DNA of 64,000 bases from JBKXSZ01 sp047017005 (lineage in GTDB: Bacteria > Bacillota > Clostridia > TANB77 > CAG-508), in the NCBI GenBank assembly GCA_047017005.1, contig JBKXSZ010000003.1:1-64000 (forward strand). Direction: 5' to 3'. The notes under the pieces were generated by a model. It was not told the origin of the DNA. It saw only the letters and a list, made by a program, of their open reading frames with translations, and did not search any database. How positions within the stretch are numbered: position 1 is the first letter of the stretch; the number at the start of each line of letters is the position of its first letter. The position numbers and the translations under genes are program-made. This document shows, piece after piece, positions 54,744 to 64,000 of this stretch.

Positions 54744-55124
54744 GTGAAAAACGAGAAAGTTTTTCGGAAAGATGCACTCTATTCGGCTTTTTTTATATGT
54801 CTTGTTGCGATTGCATTAACAATAGGGCAAAAATCTTTAAAAGAAAGAATAGATGGCGTTTTAGAAGGTTCATTGCTAATACTTTTTTTAATTAACTTAC
54901 TTTTGGTATTAGGAAGTTATCAGTTAATGAAAAGAGCAATTCAAAATAGGAGACTGAGAGAGGAAGGAGAACTAATACCAAGTAACAAAATAGTGGTAGA
55001 GGGTTTTAAGATAGCTATTGAAGTAATATTGGTTCTATTTGGTATTGTCTATCTAGTTACTACACAAAACTATTTTTGTTTGATAGCGATTGTATTAGGA
55101 AGCGTAATTGCTATTTCAGATTAG
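54744..55124 (+). CDS. Small membrane protein, in-frame CGG at codon 8
   Basis: A 126 aa hypothetical with four hydrophobic segments (residues 13-27, 40-57, 88-105, 107-122). GTG start with GGGAGGG eight bases upstream. Codon 8 is CGG in the frame that stays open to the end, so CGG would be read as Arg here; the shifted frame ends after 17 codons. It is thus a counterexample to strict CGG recoding. Family not recognised. It lies just downstream of the IS. Confidence 0.6.
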   Translation: MKNEKVFRKDALYSAFFICLVAIALTIGQKSLKERIDGVLEGSLLILFLINLLLVLGSYQLMKRAIQNRRLREEGELIPSNKIVVEGFKIAIEVILVLFGIVYLVTTQNYFCLIAIVLGSVIAISD

Positions 55125-55213
55125 CCTATAAAAGGAATTCTAGATAAGTGATAAACTTAAAATAGAATTCTTTTTTTGGCTAAATTAGGTAAAAAAGCTC
55201 CTAGGAAGAACTA

Positions 55214-55242
55214 TTGTAAAAGATAGGAAAATATAGTATAAT
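55214..55242 (+). promoter_or_regulatory. trpS promoter
   Basis: TTGTAA (55214-55219), 17 bases, TATAAT (55237-55242). Confidence 0.65.
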
Positions 55243-55270
55243 AACTAACATAGTGTAAGGAGAGATGAAA

Positions 55271-57567
<2,297 letters not shown>

Positions 57568-57721
57568 CAAGTAATGCTAAAAGATAGGATTTAAATTTTC
57601 CTATCTTTTAGTATTAAAATAATATGGAAAATCATAAAATTACAAAAAATGAAAACTTTTGTTTGACAATTACTTGTTTGTATGATAGGATGTTAACAAA
57701 TGAAAACGAGGAGTGGTTGTT

Positions 57722-58378
57722 TTGAAGAAAAAAAATCCAGACGAGTTAAATAAAAGAGAAAGAGCAATATTAAAATACATTGAAAAACAAATTAATAATA
57801 ACGGTTATCCACCATCTGTACGAGAGATAGGAAAAGCAGTAGGATTAAGTTCAACTGCAACAGTACACGGATATCTTGGAAAATTAGAAGCAAAGGGATA
57901 TATTAAAAAAGAATCTCAAAAAGGTAGAACGTTAAAACTACTAAAAGGTGGAATGACAGGCCAAACAAAATTAAAAGAAGAGAAGAACTTCTATAGCGGA
58001 AAAGAAATGGTAGATGTACCTGTAATCGGAAAAATAACTGCAGGAGCTCCTATCTTAGCCGTAGAAAATATTACAGATACTTTCCCAATTCCACTGGATT
58101 TCGTAGGAAATAGTGAAAGCTTCATGCTTACGGTAAGAGGAGAAAGTATGATAGAGGCTGGAATTTTAGATGGGGACTATATTTTAGTAAAGAAGCAAAA
58201 TTCAGCAAACAATGGAGAAATTGTAGTAGCCTTAATAGAAGATGAAGCTACCGTAAAAACTTTCTACAAAGAAAAAGACCATATCCGTTTACAACCAGAA
58301 AACAGTACCATGGACCCAATTATTGTTCCAGACTGTAAAATACTTGGAAAGGTAGCTGGTGTATTCAGAAAAATGTAA
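57722..58378 (+). CDS. lexA: LexA repressor
   Basis: SOS repressor of 218 aa. TTG 57722 eight bases after GAGGAG is the better start than GTG 57713. N-terminal winged helix ([20 protein letters not shown]), autocleavage site in [10 protein letters not shown] (Ala-Gly), catalytic Ser in [10 protein letters not shown] and Lys in [10 protein letters not shown] promoter TTGACA-17-TAGGAT lies near 57663-57691. No certain LexA box seen. Confidence 0.95.
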   Translation: MKKKNPDELNKRERAILKYIEKQINNNGYPPSVREIGKAVGLSSTATVHGYLGKLEAKGYIKKESQKGRTLKLLKGGMTGQTKLKEEKNFYSGKEMVDVPVIGKITAGAPILAVENITDTFPIPLDFVGNSESFMLTVRGESMIEAGILDGDYILVKKQNSANNGEIVVALIEDEATVKTFYKEKDHIRLQPENSTMDPIIVPDCKILGKVAGVFRKM

Positions 58379-58406
58379 ATAAAGAGATCATCATTAATAC
58401 AAATAC

Positions 58407-58453
58407 AAAACTAGAAAAAGATAGTCAACTTGCTATCTTTTTCTAGTTTTGCA
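58407..58453 (+). terminator. Terminator after lexA
   Basis: Near-perfect 20-bp stem: CAAAACTAGAAAAAGATAG pairs with its complement after a seven-base loop; T-rich downstream arm. Confidence 0.85.
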
Positions 58454-58477
58454 TTTAAACATAGATATAAAGATTAA

Positions 58478-58636
58478 CTTCCCGTACTACGATATTTCTT
58501 TAAAGCCCAAGTTGTAATTTGGTCGAAACTCATTCCTAATATTTGATTTCCTTTAGAAAATGCCGTTAAAGCCCAGTTAACATTTTTATGGTAGTGGATT
58601 TACCAGCACCATTATCCAATACCAAAATAAGATTTT
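58478..58636 (-). pseudogene. Remnant with ABC-ATPase Walker A
   Basis: On the minus strand 58631-58571 encodes LVLDNGAGKSTTIKMLTGL, a Walker A segment of an ABC ATPase, then a stop. Another frame continues through 58480 (SKGNQILGMSFDQITTWALK) with no start. It is a decayed fragment, not a gene. Confidence 0.5.
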
Positions 58637-58801
58637 AATGAAGAAAGAAAAAAGAGAGAAAAAAGTAGAAAATTGAAGAATGGGTAAAAAATGGAATAAA
58701 AGAGATATTGCTGTCGTGGAATTTTCCTTGACAGTATAGTAGTAGAATGATTAAATGAAGGAAAAAAGAATTGCAATTGCAAAAGAGGGAAAGGAAGACA
58801 A
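58637..58801 (+). other. Upstream region of ccdA fusion
   Basis: Contains TTGACA at about 58729 without a convincing -10 at normal spacing. GAGGGAAAGGAAG ribosome binding site before ATG 58802. Confidence 0.3.
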
Positions 58802-60133
58802 ATGAATAATTTATTAATAGGGAACAGTGTTAACTTTATACTTGTATTTTTAGAAGGGATATTATCTTTTTTCTCACCATGTGTTTTACCATTGATACCT
58901 ATTTATATTAGTTATTTAGCAGGAGAGGCAAAAGAGGAGAAAGAAGATGGGACAATTGTATATAAAAGAAAGACCGTACTATTGCATACTATCTTTTTTG
59001 TACTAGGAATATCGTTTGCCTTTTTCTTATTAGGAATGACATTTTCTGGACTAGGTCAATTTCTAAACAAAGAAAAAGACCTTATCTCCAAAATTGGTGG
59101 TATCCTTATTATCATTTTAGGATTATTCCAACTAGGAATTTTTAAATTTGAATTTTTAAATAGAGAATACAAAGTAGAAGATAAAAAAGTAGAAGCTGCA
59201 AAGAAGAAGAGGAAGATGACTCCATTTGTTGCTTTTATTATGGGATTTACTTTTAGCTTTGCATGGACTCCTTGTGTAGGACCAATGCTTTCTTCTGTTT
59301 TAATTTTAGCTTCTAGCAGTGGAAGTGCTCTTATTGGAAATTTATTTGTTCTTATCTATGCATTAGGATTTGTTCTTCCTTTTTTGATACTTGGCTTCTT
59401 TACACAAAAGGCATTAAACTTTTTTAAAGAGAAACAAAAGGTATTGCAATATACCATAAAAATAAGTGCTATCATTCTTATTCTAATTGGTGTTTTAACA
59501 TTTACAGGGGCAATGAATGGAATTAGTAGTTATCTAGGCAAACTATCAGGACAAAGCACAAATTCGGGACAAACAGTGAAAGATAAGGAAGATATAGAAG
59601 AAAACACGACAGAAGAGACGAAATCTAAAGAGGAAAGTAGAGGTAATCAAGAAGAACAAAATAATAATACGAAACTAACCAAAGCATATGATTTTACTCT
59701 AGTAGACCAAAATGGAAGAACGCATACTTTATCAGAATACAAAGGAAAAGTAGTCTTCCTAAACTTCTGGGCTACATGGTGTGGACCATGTCAAAGTGAA
59801 ATGCCAGAAATCGAAGAATTATATAGAGAATATGGAAAAAATGAAAAAGACGTTATTATCTTAGGGGTCTCTAATCCAAAATCAAAAGAATACCAGAACA
59901 ATGCAGATGTTACAAAAGGAGAGGTAGAAGATTTCTTAAAGAAAAACAACTACACATTTCCAGTTGTATTTGATGAAACAGGAGATACTTTTTCCAACTA
60001 CTATATCAGTGCATTTCCAACAACATATATGATAAATAAAGACGGATATATTTATGGTTATGTAACAGGTGCGATGAATAAAAATATGATGAAAAATATT
60101 ATTGAACAAACCCTAGAAAATAAAGAAAGATAA
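58802..60133 (+). CDS. CcdA-TlpA fusion, membrane thiol-disulfide relay
   Basis: A 443 aa fusion. Residues 1-245 are a CcdA/DsbD-beta domain with six helices and paired cysteines in FFSPCVLPLIPIYI and WTPCVGPMLSSV. An acidic linker (250-290) joins a TlpA-type redoxin: NFWATWCGPCQSEMPEIEEL (WCxxC) and SAFPTTYMINKDG (cis-Pro). The membrane part would pass electrons from cytoplasmic thioredoxin to the outer domain. Fusion makes an autonomous reductant; targets may be disulfides of exported proteins. Confidence 0.9.
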   Translation: MNNLLIGNSVNFILVFLEGILSFFSPCVLPLIPIYISYLAGEAKEEKEDGTIVYKRKTVLLHTIFFVLGISFAFFLLGMTFSGLGQFLNKEKDLISKIGGILIIILGLFQLGIFKFEFLNREYKVEDKKVEAAKKKRKMTPFVAFIMGFTFSFAWTPCVGPMLSSVLILASSSGSALIGNLFVLIYALGFVLPFLILGFFTQKALNFFKEKQKVLQYTIKISAIILILIGVLTFTGAMNGISSYLGKLSGQSTNSGQTVKDKEDIEENTTEETKSKEESRGNQEEQNNNTKLTKAYDFTLVDQNGRTHTLSEYKGKVVFLNFWATWCGPCQSEMPEIEELYREYGKNEKDVIILGVSNPKSKEYQNNADVTKGEVEDFLKKNNYTFPVVFDETGDTFSNYYISAFPTTYMINKDGYIYGYVTGAMNKNMMKNIIEQTLENKER

Positions 60134-60192
60134 AATAGAATAGCAATATAAGAACATAAAATAAAAGCAGAAAATAGCTAAAAAAATATTAA

Positions 60193-60378
60193 AAAGCTAT
60201 ATTATTAGCAATTTCAATTCCTCTGGCCATATATGGCTTCTATTTAAAAGACTGTAAAAAATGTAAGTCAGAGTTAGGATATAACGCTAAGATAGTACAC
60301 TTAAGAAATAAAAAGTATTGGATAAAAAATATTGTACATTTAAAAAATTGTGACAAAATAGTCATTTCGAAAAAGTAA
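60193..60378 (+). other. Short open frame with CxxC, no start codon
   Basis: Open frame of about 61 codons (LLAISIPLAIYGFYLKDCKK...) with a hydrophobic start and a Cys-x2-Cys, ending at TAA. No ATG, GTG or TTG opens it, so it is a remnant or noncoding; base composition is coding-like. Confidence 0.25.
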
Positions 60379-60458
60379 AAAGTACATTATAATAAAAGCA
60401 GAGAAGATTTCTTTGCTTTTTTGCATGATTTAAAAATAAAAATAGAAAAGGGGTAGCC

Positions 60459-61139
60459 ATGGAAACTATTTTATTAGTAGAAGATAATGACTCCATTATC
60501 AAAGGATTGGAATATACGTTAAAACAAGAAGGCTTTGAAGTTGTCATTGCAAAATCGTTTAAAGAAGCAATGGAAAGAATAAAAGAGAAAACTTATACTT
60601 TAATATTGCTAGATATTTCACTCCCAGATGGAGATGGCTTTGAGATTTGTAAACGAGTAAAAGAAAGACAAGATACTCCTGTTATATTCTTGACAGCAAG
60701 AGATGAAGAAAGTAATGTAGTATTAGGATTAGATATGGGGGCGGATGACTATGTAACGAAACCGTTTCGAGTAAGAGAGCTTATATCTCGTATTCATACT
60801 GTTTTAAGAAGGTACCACAAAGAAAGTGAAAAACAAAATATCATTCAAATACAAGATGTAACGGTAGATGTTAATAAAATGGCAGTATATAAAGCTGGAG
60901 AAGAGGTAATTTTAACAGCGTTAGAGTATCGTATTTTGTTAATGCTATTTCATCATATGGGACAAACCATTACAAGAGAACAAATTTTAGAGAAGATTTG
61001 GGATTTGGCAGGCAATTTTGTAAATGATAATACCTTAACAGTATATATTAAAAGAATCCGAGAAAAGTTAGAAGATGACCCAACAAATCCACAAATAATT
61101 AAGACAGTAAGAGGAATTGGATATAAGGTAGGAGAGTAA
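60459..61139 (+). CDS. OmpR-family response regulator
   Basis: A 226 aa regulator: receiver domain with acidic pocket (VEDNDS), phosphorylation Asp in LLDISLPDGDG, Thr in FLTARD and Lys in VTKPFRV; C-terminal winged helix (LTALEYRILLMLFHHMGQTI, VYIKRIREKL). The kinase begins one base after its stop, so the pair is an operon. Target unknown. Confidence 0.95.
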   Translation: METILLVEDNDSIIKGLEYTLKQEGFEVVIAKSFKEAMERIKEKTYTLILLDISLPDGDGFEICKRVKERQDTPVIFLTARDEESNVVLGLDMGADDYVTKPFRVRELISRIHTVLRRYHKESEKQNIIQIQDVTVDVNKMAVYKAGEEVILTALEYRILLMLFHHMGQTITREQILEKIWDLAGNFVNDNTLTVYIKRIREKLEDDPTNPQIIKTVRGIGYKVGE

Positions 61140-61140
61140 A

Positions 61141-62379
61141 ATGAAGTTCTTTAAAAAAGATAATATAAAAGAAATAACGATTATTGCAATAGTGGTACTA
61201 CTCTTTATGTGTATTTGTAGCTATGTATTAAACTATATACAATATCAAGAATATAAACAAGCGATTAATCAAAAAATACAAATCATGATAGAAATGGTAC
61301 TAAAGCAGAATCCAGAAGCAGATGCTTATATTTTACAAGCGCTTCGAGAAGGTGACAAAATAGATACTAGCATAGCGAAGGAATTTTTAGAGAAATATGG
61401 GTATACGAATGAGAATATTTCATATTTTTCGGATATTGAAGAACAGTTTCAAAGAAATACATGGCTTAATATGTTGTTAATAGGGACATTAGGCATTCTA
61501 TTTTTCCTTATCTTTGTAACGTATTTTATGTTAAGGGATAGAAGAATAGATGAAATTACAAACTATCTAAAGAAATTACAAAAACGAGACTATTCTCTAA
61601 AAATAGAAGATAATACAGAAGGGGAATTAAGTGAATTAAGAAATGAAATATATAAAATGGCAGTTATGTTACAAGAAGAAACCGAAGAACTTTCGAAAGA
61701 AAAGAAAATTCTTGCAGATTCTTTATCCGATATTTCGCATCAATTAAAGACGCCACTTACCTCTATTTCCGTTATGATAGATGTATTAGAAGAAAATACC
61801 GATATGCCAATAGAAAAGAGAAAAGAATTTTTGCATGAAATAGCAAGACAGCTAGAGTGGATTAAATGGCTTGTTATTACTCTTCTTAAACTTTCAAAAT
61901 TAGATGCAGGAACAGCAGAATTAAAACAAGAAAAGATAGAAGTAAAAGAATTAATTAATACCGTTATTCAAAATTTAAGTATCCCAATTGAAATAAAGAA
62001 TCAGAAAGTAGTAGTAACAGGTGAAGAACAGGCAAGTTTTATTGGGGATTTTAATTGGACACAGGAGGCTATTTTAAACATTGTAAAAAACTGCTTAGAA
62101 CATACAGTAGAAGGTAGAGAAATAAATATTCATTATTTAGAAAATCCATTGTATACTGAAATTACGATACAAGATAATGGATCCGGAATTGCAAAGGAAG
62201 ACTTACCTAACATTTTTAAACGTTTCTATAAAGGAAAAAATTCTACGAAAGATAGTGTGGGAATAGGACTAGCATTAGCAAAGAGTATCATTGAAAAACA
62301 AGGAGGAGATATTACGGTTCAATCTAAAGAAGGAGTAGGTTCTACCTTCCGAATTCAGATTTTTAAAGGAGCCATTTAA
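61141..62379 (+). CDS. Sensor histidine kinase
   Basis: A 412 aa kinase: two membrane helices (about 10-30 and 118-140) with a short extracytoplasmic loop, HAMP-like segment, H-box SDISHQLKTPLTSI (phospho-His), N-box NIVKNCLEH, G1 DNGSGIAKEDL and G2 VGIGLALAKSII. Paired with the response regulator upstream. The small external loop suggests it senses the membrane or a partner protein. Confidence 0.95.
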   Translation: MKFFKKDNIKEITIIAIVVLLFMCICSYVLNYIQYQEYKQAINQKIQIMIEMVLKQNPEADAYILQALREGDKIDTSIAKEFLEKYGYTNENISYFSDIEEQFQRNTWLNMLLIGTLGILFFLIFVTYFMLRDRRIDEITNYLKKLQKRDYSLKIEDNTEGELSELRNEIYKMAVMLQEETEELSKEKKILADSLSDISHQLKTPLTSISVMIDVLEENTDMPIEKRKEFLHEIARQLEWIKWLVITLLKLSKLDAGTAELKQEKIEVKELINTVIQNLSIPIEIKNQKVVVTGEEQASFIGDFNWTQEAILNIVKNCLEHTVEGREINIHYLENPLYTEITIQDNGSGIAKEDLPNIFKRFYKGKNSTKDSVGIGLALAKSIIEKQGGDITVQSKEGVGSTFRIQIFKGAI

Positions 62380-62473
62380 AAGAAGAAAAGAAAATAGTAA
62401 TAAAAAAGAAATCAAAAAAATAAAGTTATATAACATTACTGCATATAATATTAAAAGCAGTGGAGGTGAAAAA

Positions 62474-62770
62474 ATGATAGATGGAATATATGACTGTAAG
62501 ATGAATACACAGATGGGAGACATTACGGGAAAAATCACTTTAAAAACAAATGGTAATGAACTTTCTGGAATCGTTGAGACAATGGGGACCAAAAATCAAT
62601 TTACAGGAGGAAAGCTACAAGGAAATACTTGTAATTTTAAAGGAAGTTTTAATACGATGCTAGGAAGAATTGATTACAACATTAATGGTAAAGTTGTTGG
62701 AAATCAATTAGAAATAGTAGCAGATACCAATAAAGGAAAGTTTTGTATCAAGGGAACAAAAGTAGAATAA
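62474..62770 (+). CDS. Small beta-rich hypothetical protein
   Basis: A 98 aa protein of alternating strands with Gly-rich turns (GIYDCKMNTQMGDITGKITL, GSFNTMLGRIDYNINGKVVG). No signal peptide. It resembles small conserved beta-barrel-like proteins of Clostridia of unknown function. GGAGGTG precedes the ATG. It lies after the two-component genes but separate from them by 95 bases; co-regulation is only possible. Confidence 0.65.
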   Translation: MIDGIYDCKMNTQMGDITGKITLKTNGNELSGIVETMGTKNQFTGGKLQGNTCNFKGSFNTMLGRIDYNINGKVVGNQLEIVADTNKGKFCIKGTKVE

Positions 62771-62895
62771 AGGAAAAAATCAGATAAAAATAAGAAAAAT
62801 GGAAAGATGGAACACATGATCCTTCTAATGGAAGGGATGAAAAAAGAGCTTAAAAACGACCAAGTAATTTTGTATCAAAAATAAATAACCAGTAG

Positions 62896-62951
62896 AGACT
62901 ATAAATAAAATGAGGTTATCATGGATAATAACCTCATTTTATTTATAGTCT
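62896..62951. repeat. Perfect 24-bp inverted repeat
   Basis: Arms 62896-62919 and 62928-62951 are fully complementary with an eight-base loop. It lacks a clear T-run after the stem. It may act as a bidirectional terminator or an RNA-processing hairpin. Confidence 0.7.
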
Positions 62952-63062
62952 TATTTGGTGTACTTGCCCCTAAAGAAAAATAAGGGAAAAAATAGGAATA
63001 CGGGACATCCTAACTGGATAAAATGAGAATGAAAGAGAAAATTGTTAGAAAGTGAGGTTTGT

Positions 63063-63830
63063 ATGAAAATTATCCAAATTAAGAAAAAAAGTATATGGAA
63101 GGCAAGCGCTATATTAGTGTTTTTGTTAATTGTAGGAACCTTTTCTACTTCTTTTAGTATGCAGCATTATTATAAAACCGATTTTTCTACTGGTCTTGTT
63201 ACGGCTACGAATTTAAATGTGAGAAGTGGACCAGGTGTGCATTATGGAATTGTAACAACAGTAGCGAAAAATGAGTATATACGAGTATTCGCTGGTGTAG
63301 GAGATTGGTATATTATACAGACAGAAGGAGATTTTGTAGGAGCGGTTAGTAAAAAATATATTAAACCTATTTATCCAAATTCATCTGGTAGCAATTCTGG
63401 ATCTGGTAGTAGCTCTGGTTCTGGAGGCACTCAAAATACAGCAAGTATGAATACAGATGAAAAAGAGGTATTTGATTTGATTAATGCACAAAGAACAAAA
63501 AATGGCTTATCTGCCTTAAAGGTGAATGAAGAGGTACAAAGGATGGCTAGAATAAAAGCACAAGATATGGTAGATAATAATTATTTTTCCCATAATTCCC
63601 CTATTTATGGTTCTCCTTTTGATATGTTAAAATCTTTTAAGATTTCGTACAAAACAGCGGGAGAAAATATAGCAGGGAATTCTAGTAATAGTGCAGCAGT
63701 AACGGCATGGATGAATTCTTCTGGGCATAGGGCTAATATTTTAAATAGCGCTTTTAATCAAACGGGAATTGGTGTCGTAAAAAGTGCAAAATATGGAAAA
63801 ATATATGCTCAAATTTTTGTGGGAAAATAA
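63063..63830 (+). CDS. Secreted SH3b-CAP domain protein
   Basis: A 255 aa secreted protein. ATG 63063 follows GTGAGG by five bases. Signal anchor (about 11-30), SH3b cell-wall-binding domain (about 45-100, NLNVRSGPGVHYGIVTTV), a Ser/Gly linker, and a CAP (SCP/PR-1) domain (about 130-255) with FDLINAQRTKNGL, AGENIAGNSS and SGHRANILN. Such YkwD-like proteins act at the cell wall or spore surface; the activity is not settled. Confidence 0.88.
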   Translation: MKIIQIKKKSIWKASAILVFLLIVGTFSTSFSMQHYYKTDFSTGLVTATNLNVRSGPGVHYGIVTTVAKNEYIRVFAGVGDWYIIQTEGDFVGAVSKKYIKPIYPNSSGSNSGSGSSSGSGGTQNTASMNTDEKEVFDLINAQRTKNGLSALKVNEEVQRMARIKAQDMVDNNYFSHNSPIYGSPFDMLKSFKISYKTAGENIAGNSSNSAAVTAWMNSSGHRANILNSAFNQTGIGVVKSAKYGKIYAQIFVGK

Positions 63831-63916
63831 TGCATATTTGTCATTATGTATAAAAAGTATACTTTACTTGTAATACTAGGATAAAAGGATAAGGAATAAG
63901 TAGAATTAAAATAAAA

Positions 63917-63950
63917 AACACTAAATATTTATATTTAGTGTTTTTTTATT
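63917..63950 (+). terminator. Terminator after CAP protein
   Basis: AACACTAAATAT / ATATTTAGTGTT stem and seven T. Confidence 0.85.
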
Positions 63951-64000
63951 ACGCTTTAGCCGTGTGAAGCGAAGCGAAACAAAAACCACGCGCTATGCGC
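63951..64000 (+). other. GC-rich edge sequence
   Basis: AGCGAAGCGAAAC and CGCGCTATGCGC are notably G/C-rich beside AT-rich surroundings. Could be the edge of a repeat or another element; cut by the window. Confidence 0.35.

Overview
The window is a low-GC, densely packed bacterial chromosome segment. Several features point to an anaerobic Clostridia-like Firmicute, probably a gut lineage: a V-type (A/B/D) ATP synthase, a T-box on pheST, a yybP-ykoY (Mn2+) riboswitch, CdaA, a LexA with TTG start, SpoVB- and PdaB-like proteins, an LPXTG protein with its sortase, and AGGAGG ribosome binding sites. The species cannot be named from the sequence.

Layout: 1-3.0 kb is the end of a V-type ATPase operon (ntpA partial, ntpB, ntpD). 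3.1-11.6 kb holds a polysaccharide deacetylase, an SSB-like protein, an EEP phosphatase, a large membrane protein, lspA, rluD, a RluB-type pseudouridine synthase and an S1 protein. 11.6-15 kb has a replication-relaxation protein converging on a VirD4-like coupling ATPase. 15.3-17.7 kb has a SpoVB-like flippase, HU and tRNA-Leu. 17.7-25 kb, directly 3' of the tRNA, is an accessory island: GntR/ABC operon, Mn riboswitch-mntP, YkvA-like protein, a broken membrane gene, a CAT-like acetyltransferase, an XRE regulator and an ASCH protein. 25-32.8 kb has ybaK, a diacylglycerol-kinase-like gene, T-box-pheST and cdaA. 32.8-39.8 kb is an NAD-centred block: nadD, nadE, an orphan EIIC-like transporter, a NUDIX-HTH regulator and pncB, with palindromes at several promoters and a 6S-like ncRNA. 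39.9-49.3 kb is housekeeping (truA, dnaE, Ppx-like, NUDIX, kinase). 49.3-51.9 kb is a surface/envelope insert with its own promoters and an LPXTG-sortase pair. 52-64 kb has rplU-rpmA, an IS element, trpS, obg, lexA, a CcdA-TlpA fusion, a two-component system and a CAP-domain protein.

The most striking observation is a recurrent frame disruption. Five conserved genes (ntpB, the deacetylase, the RluB-type synthase, the S1 protein, nadD) each need exactly one +1 shift. In all five the shift lies at an in-frame CGG codon: skipping the C turns CGGN into a glycine codon (GGA four times, GGC once) at a position where the family expects glycine. I read the whole window for CGG. Elsewhere in the recognisable core genes CGG is never an in-frame codon. 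The only sense CGGs I found are in an acquired-looking gene (49.46 kb), a small membrane protein next to the IS (54.74 kb), and a doubtful mini-ORF (22.44 kb). This suggests either a CGG-dependent +1 recoding (or tolerated insertion) system or a highly specific sequencing artefact. In addition, TGA is not used as a stop by any gene outside the 19-23 kb island.
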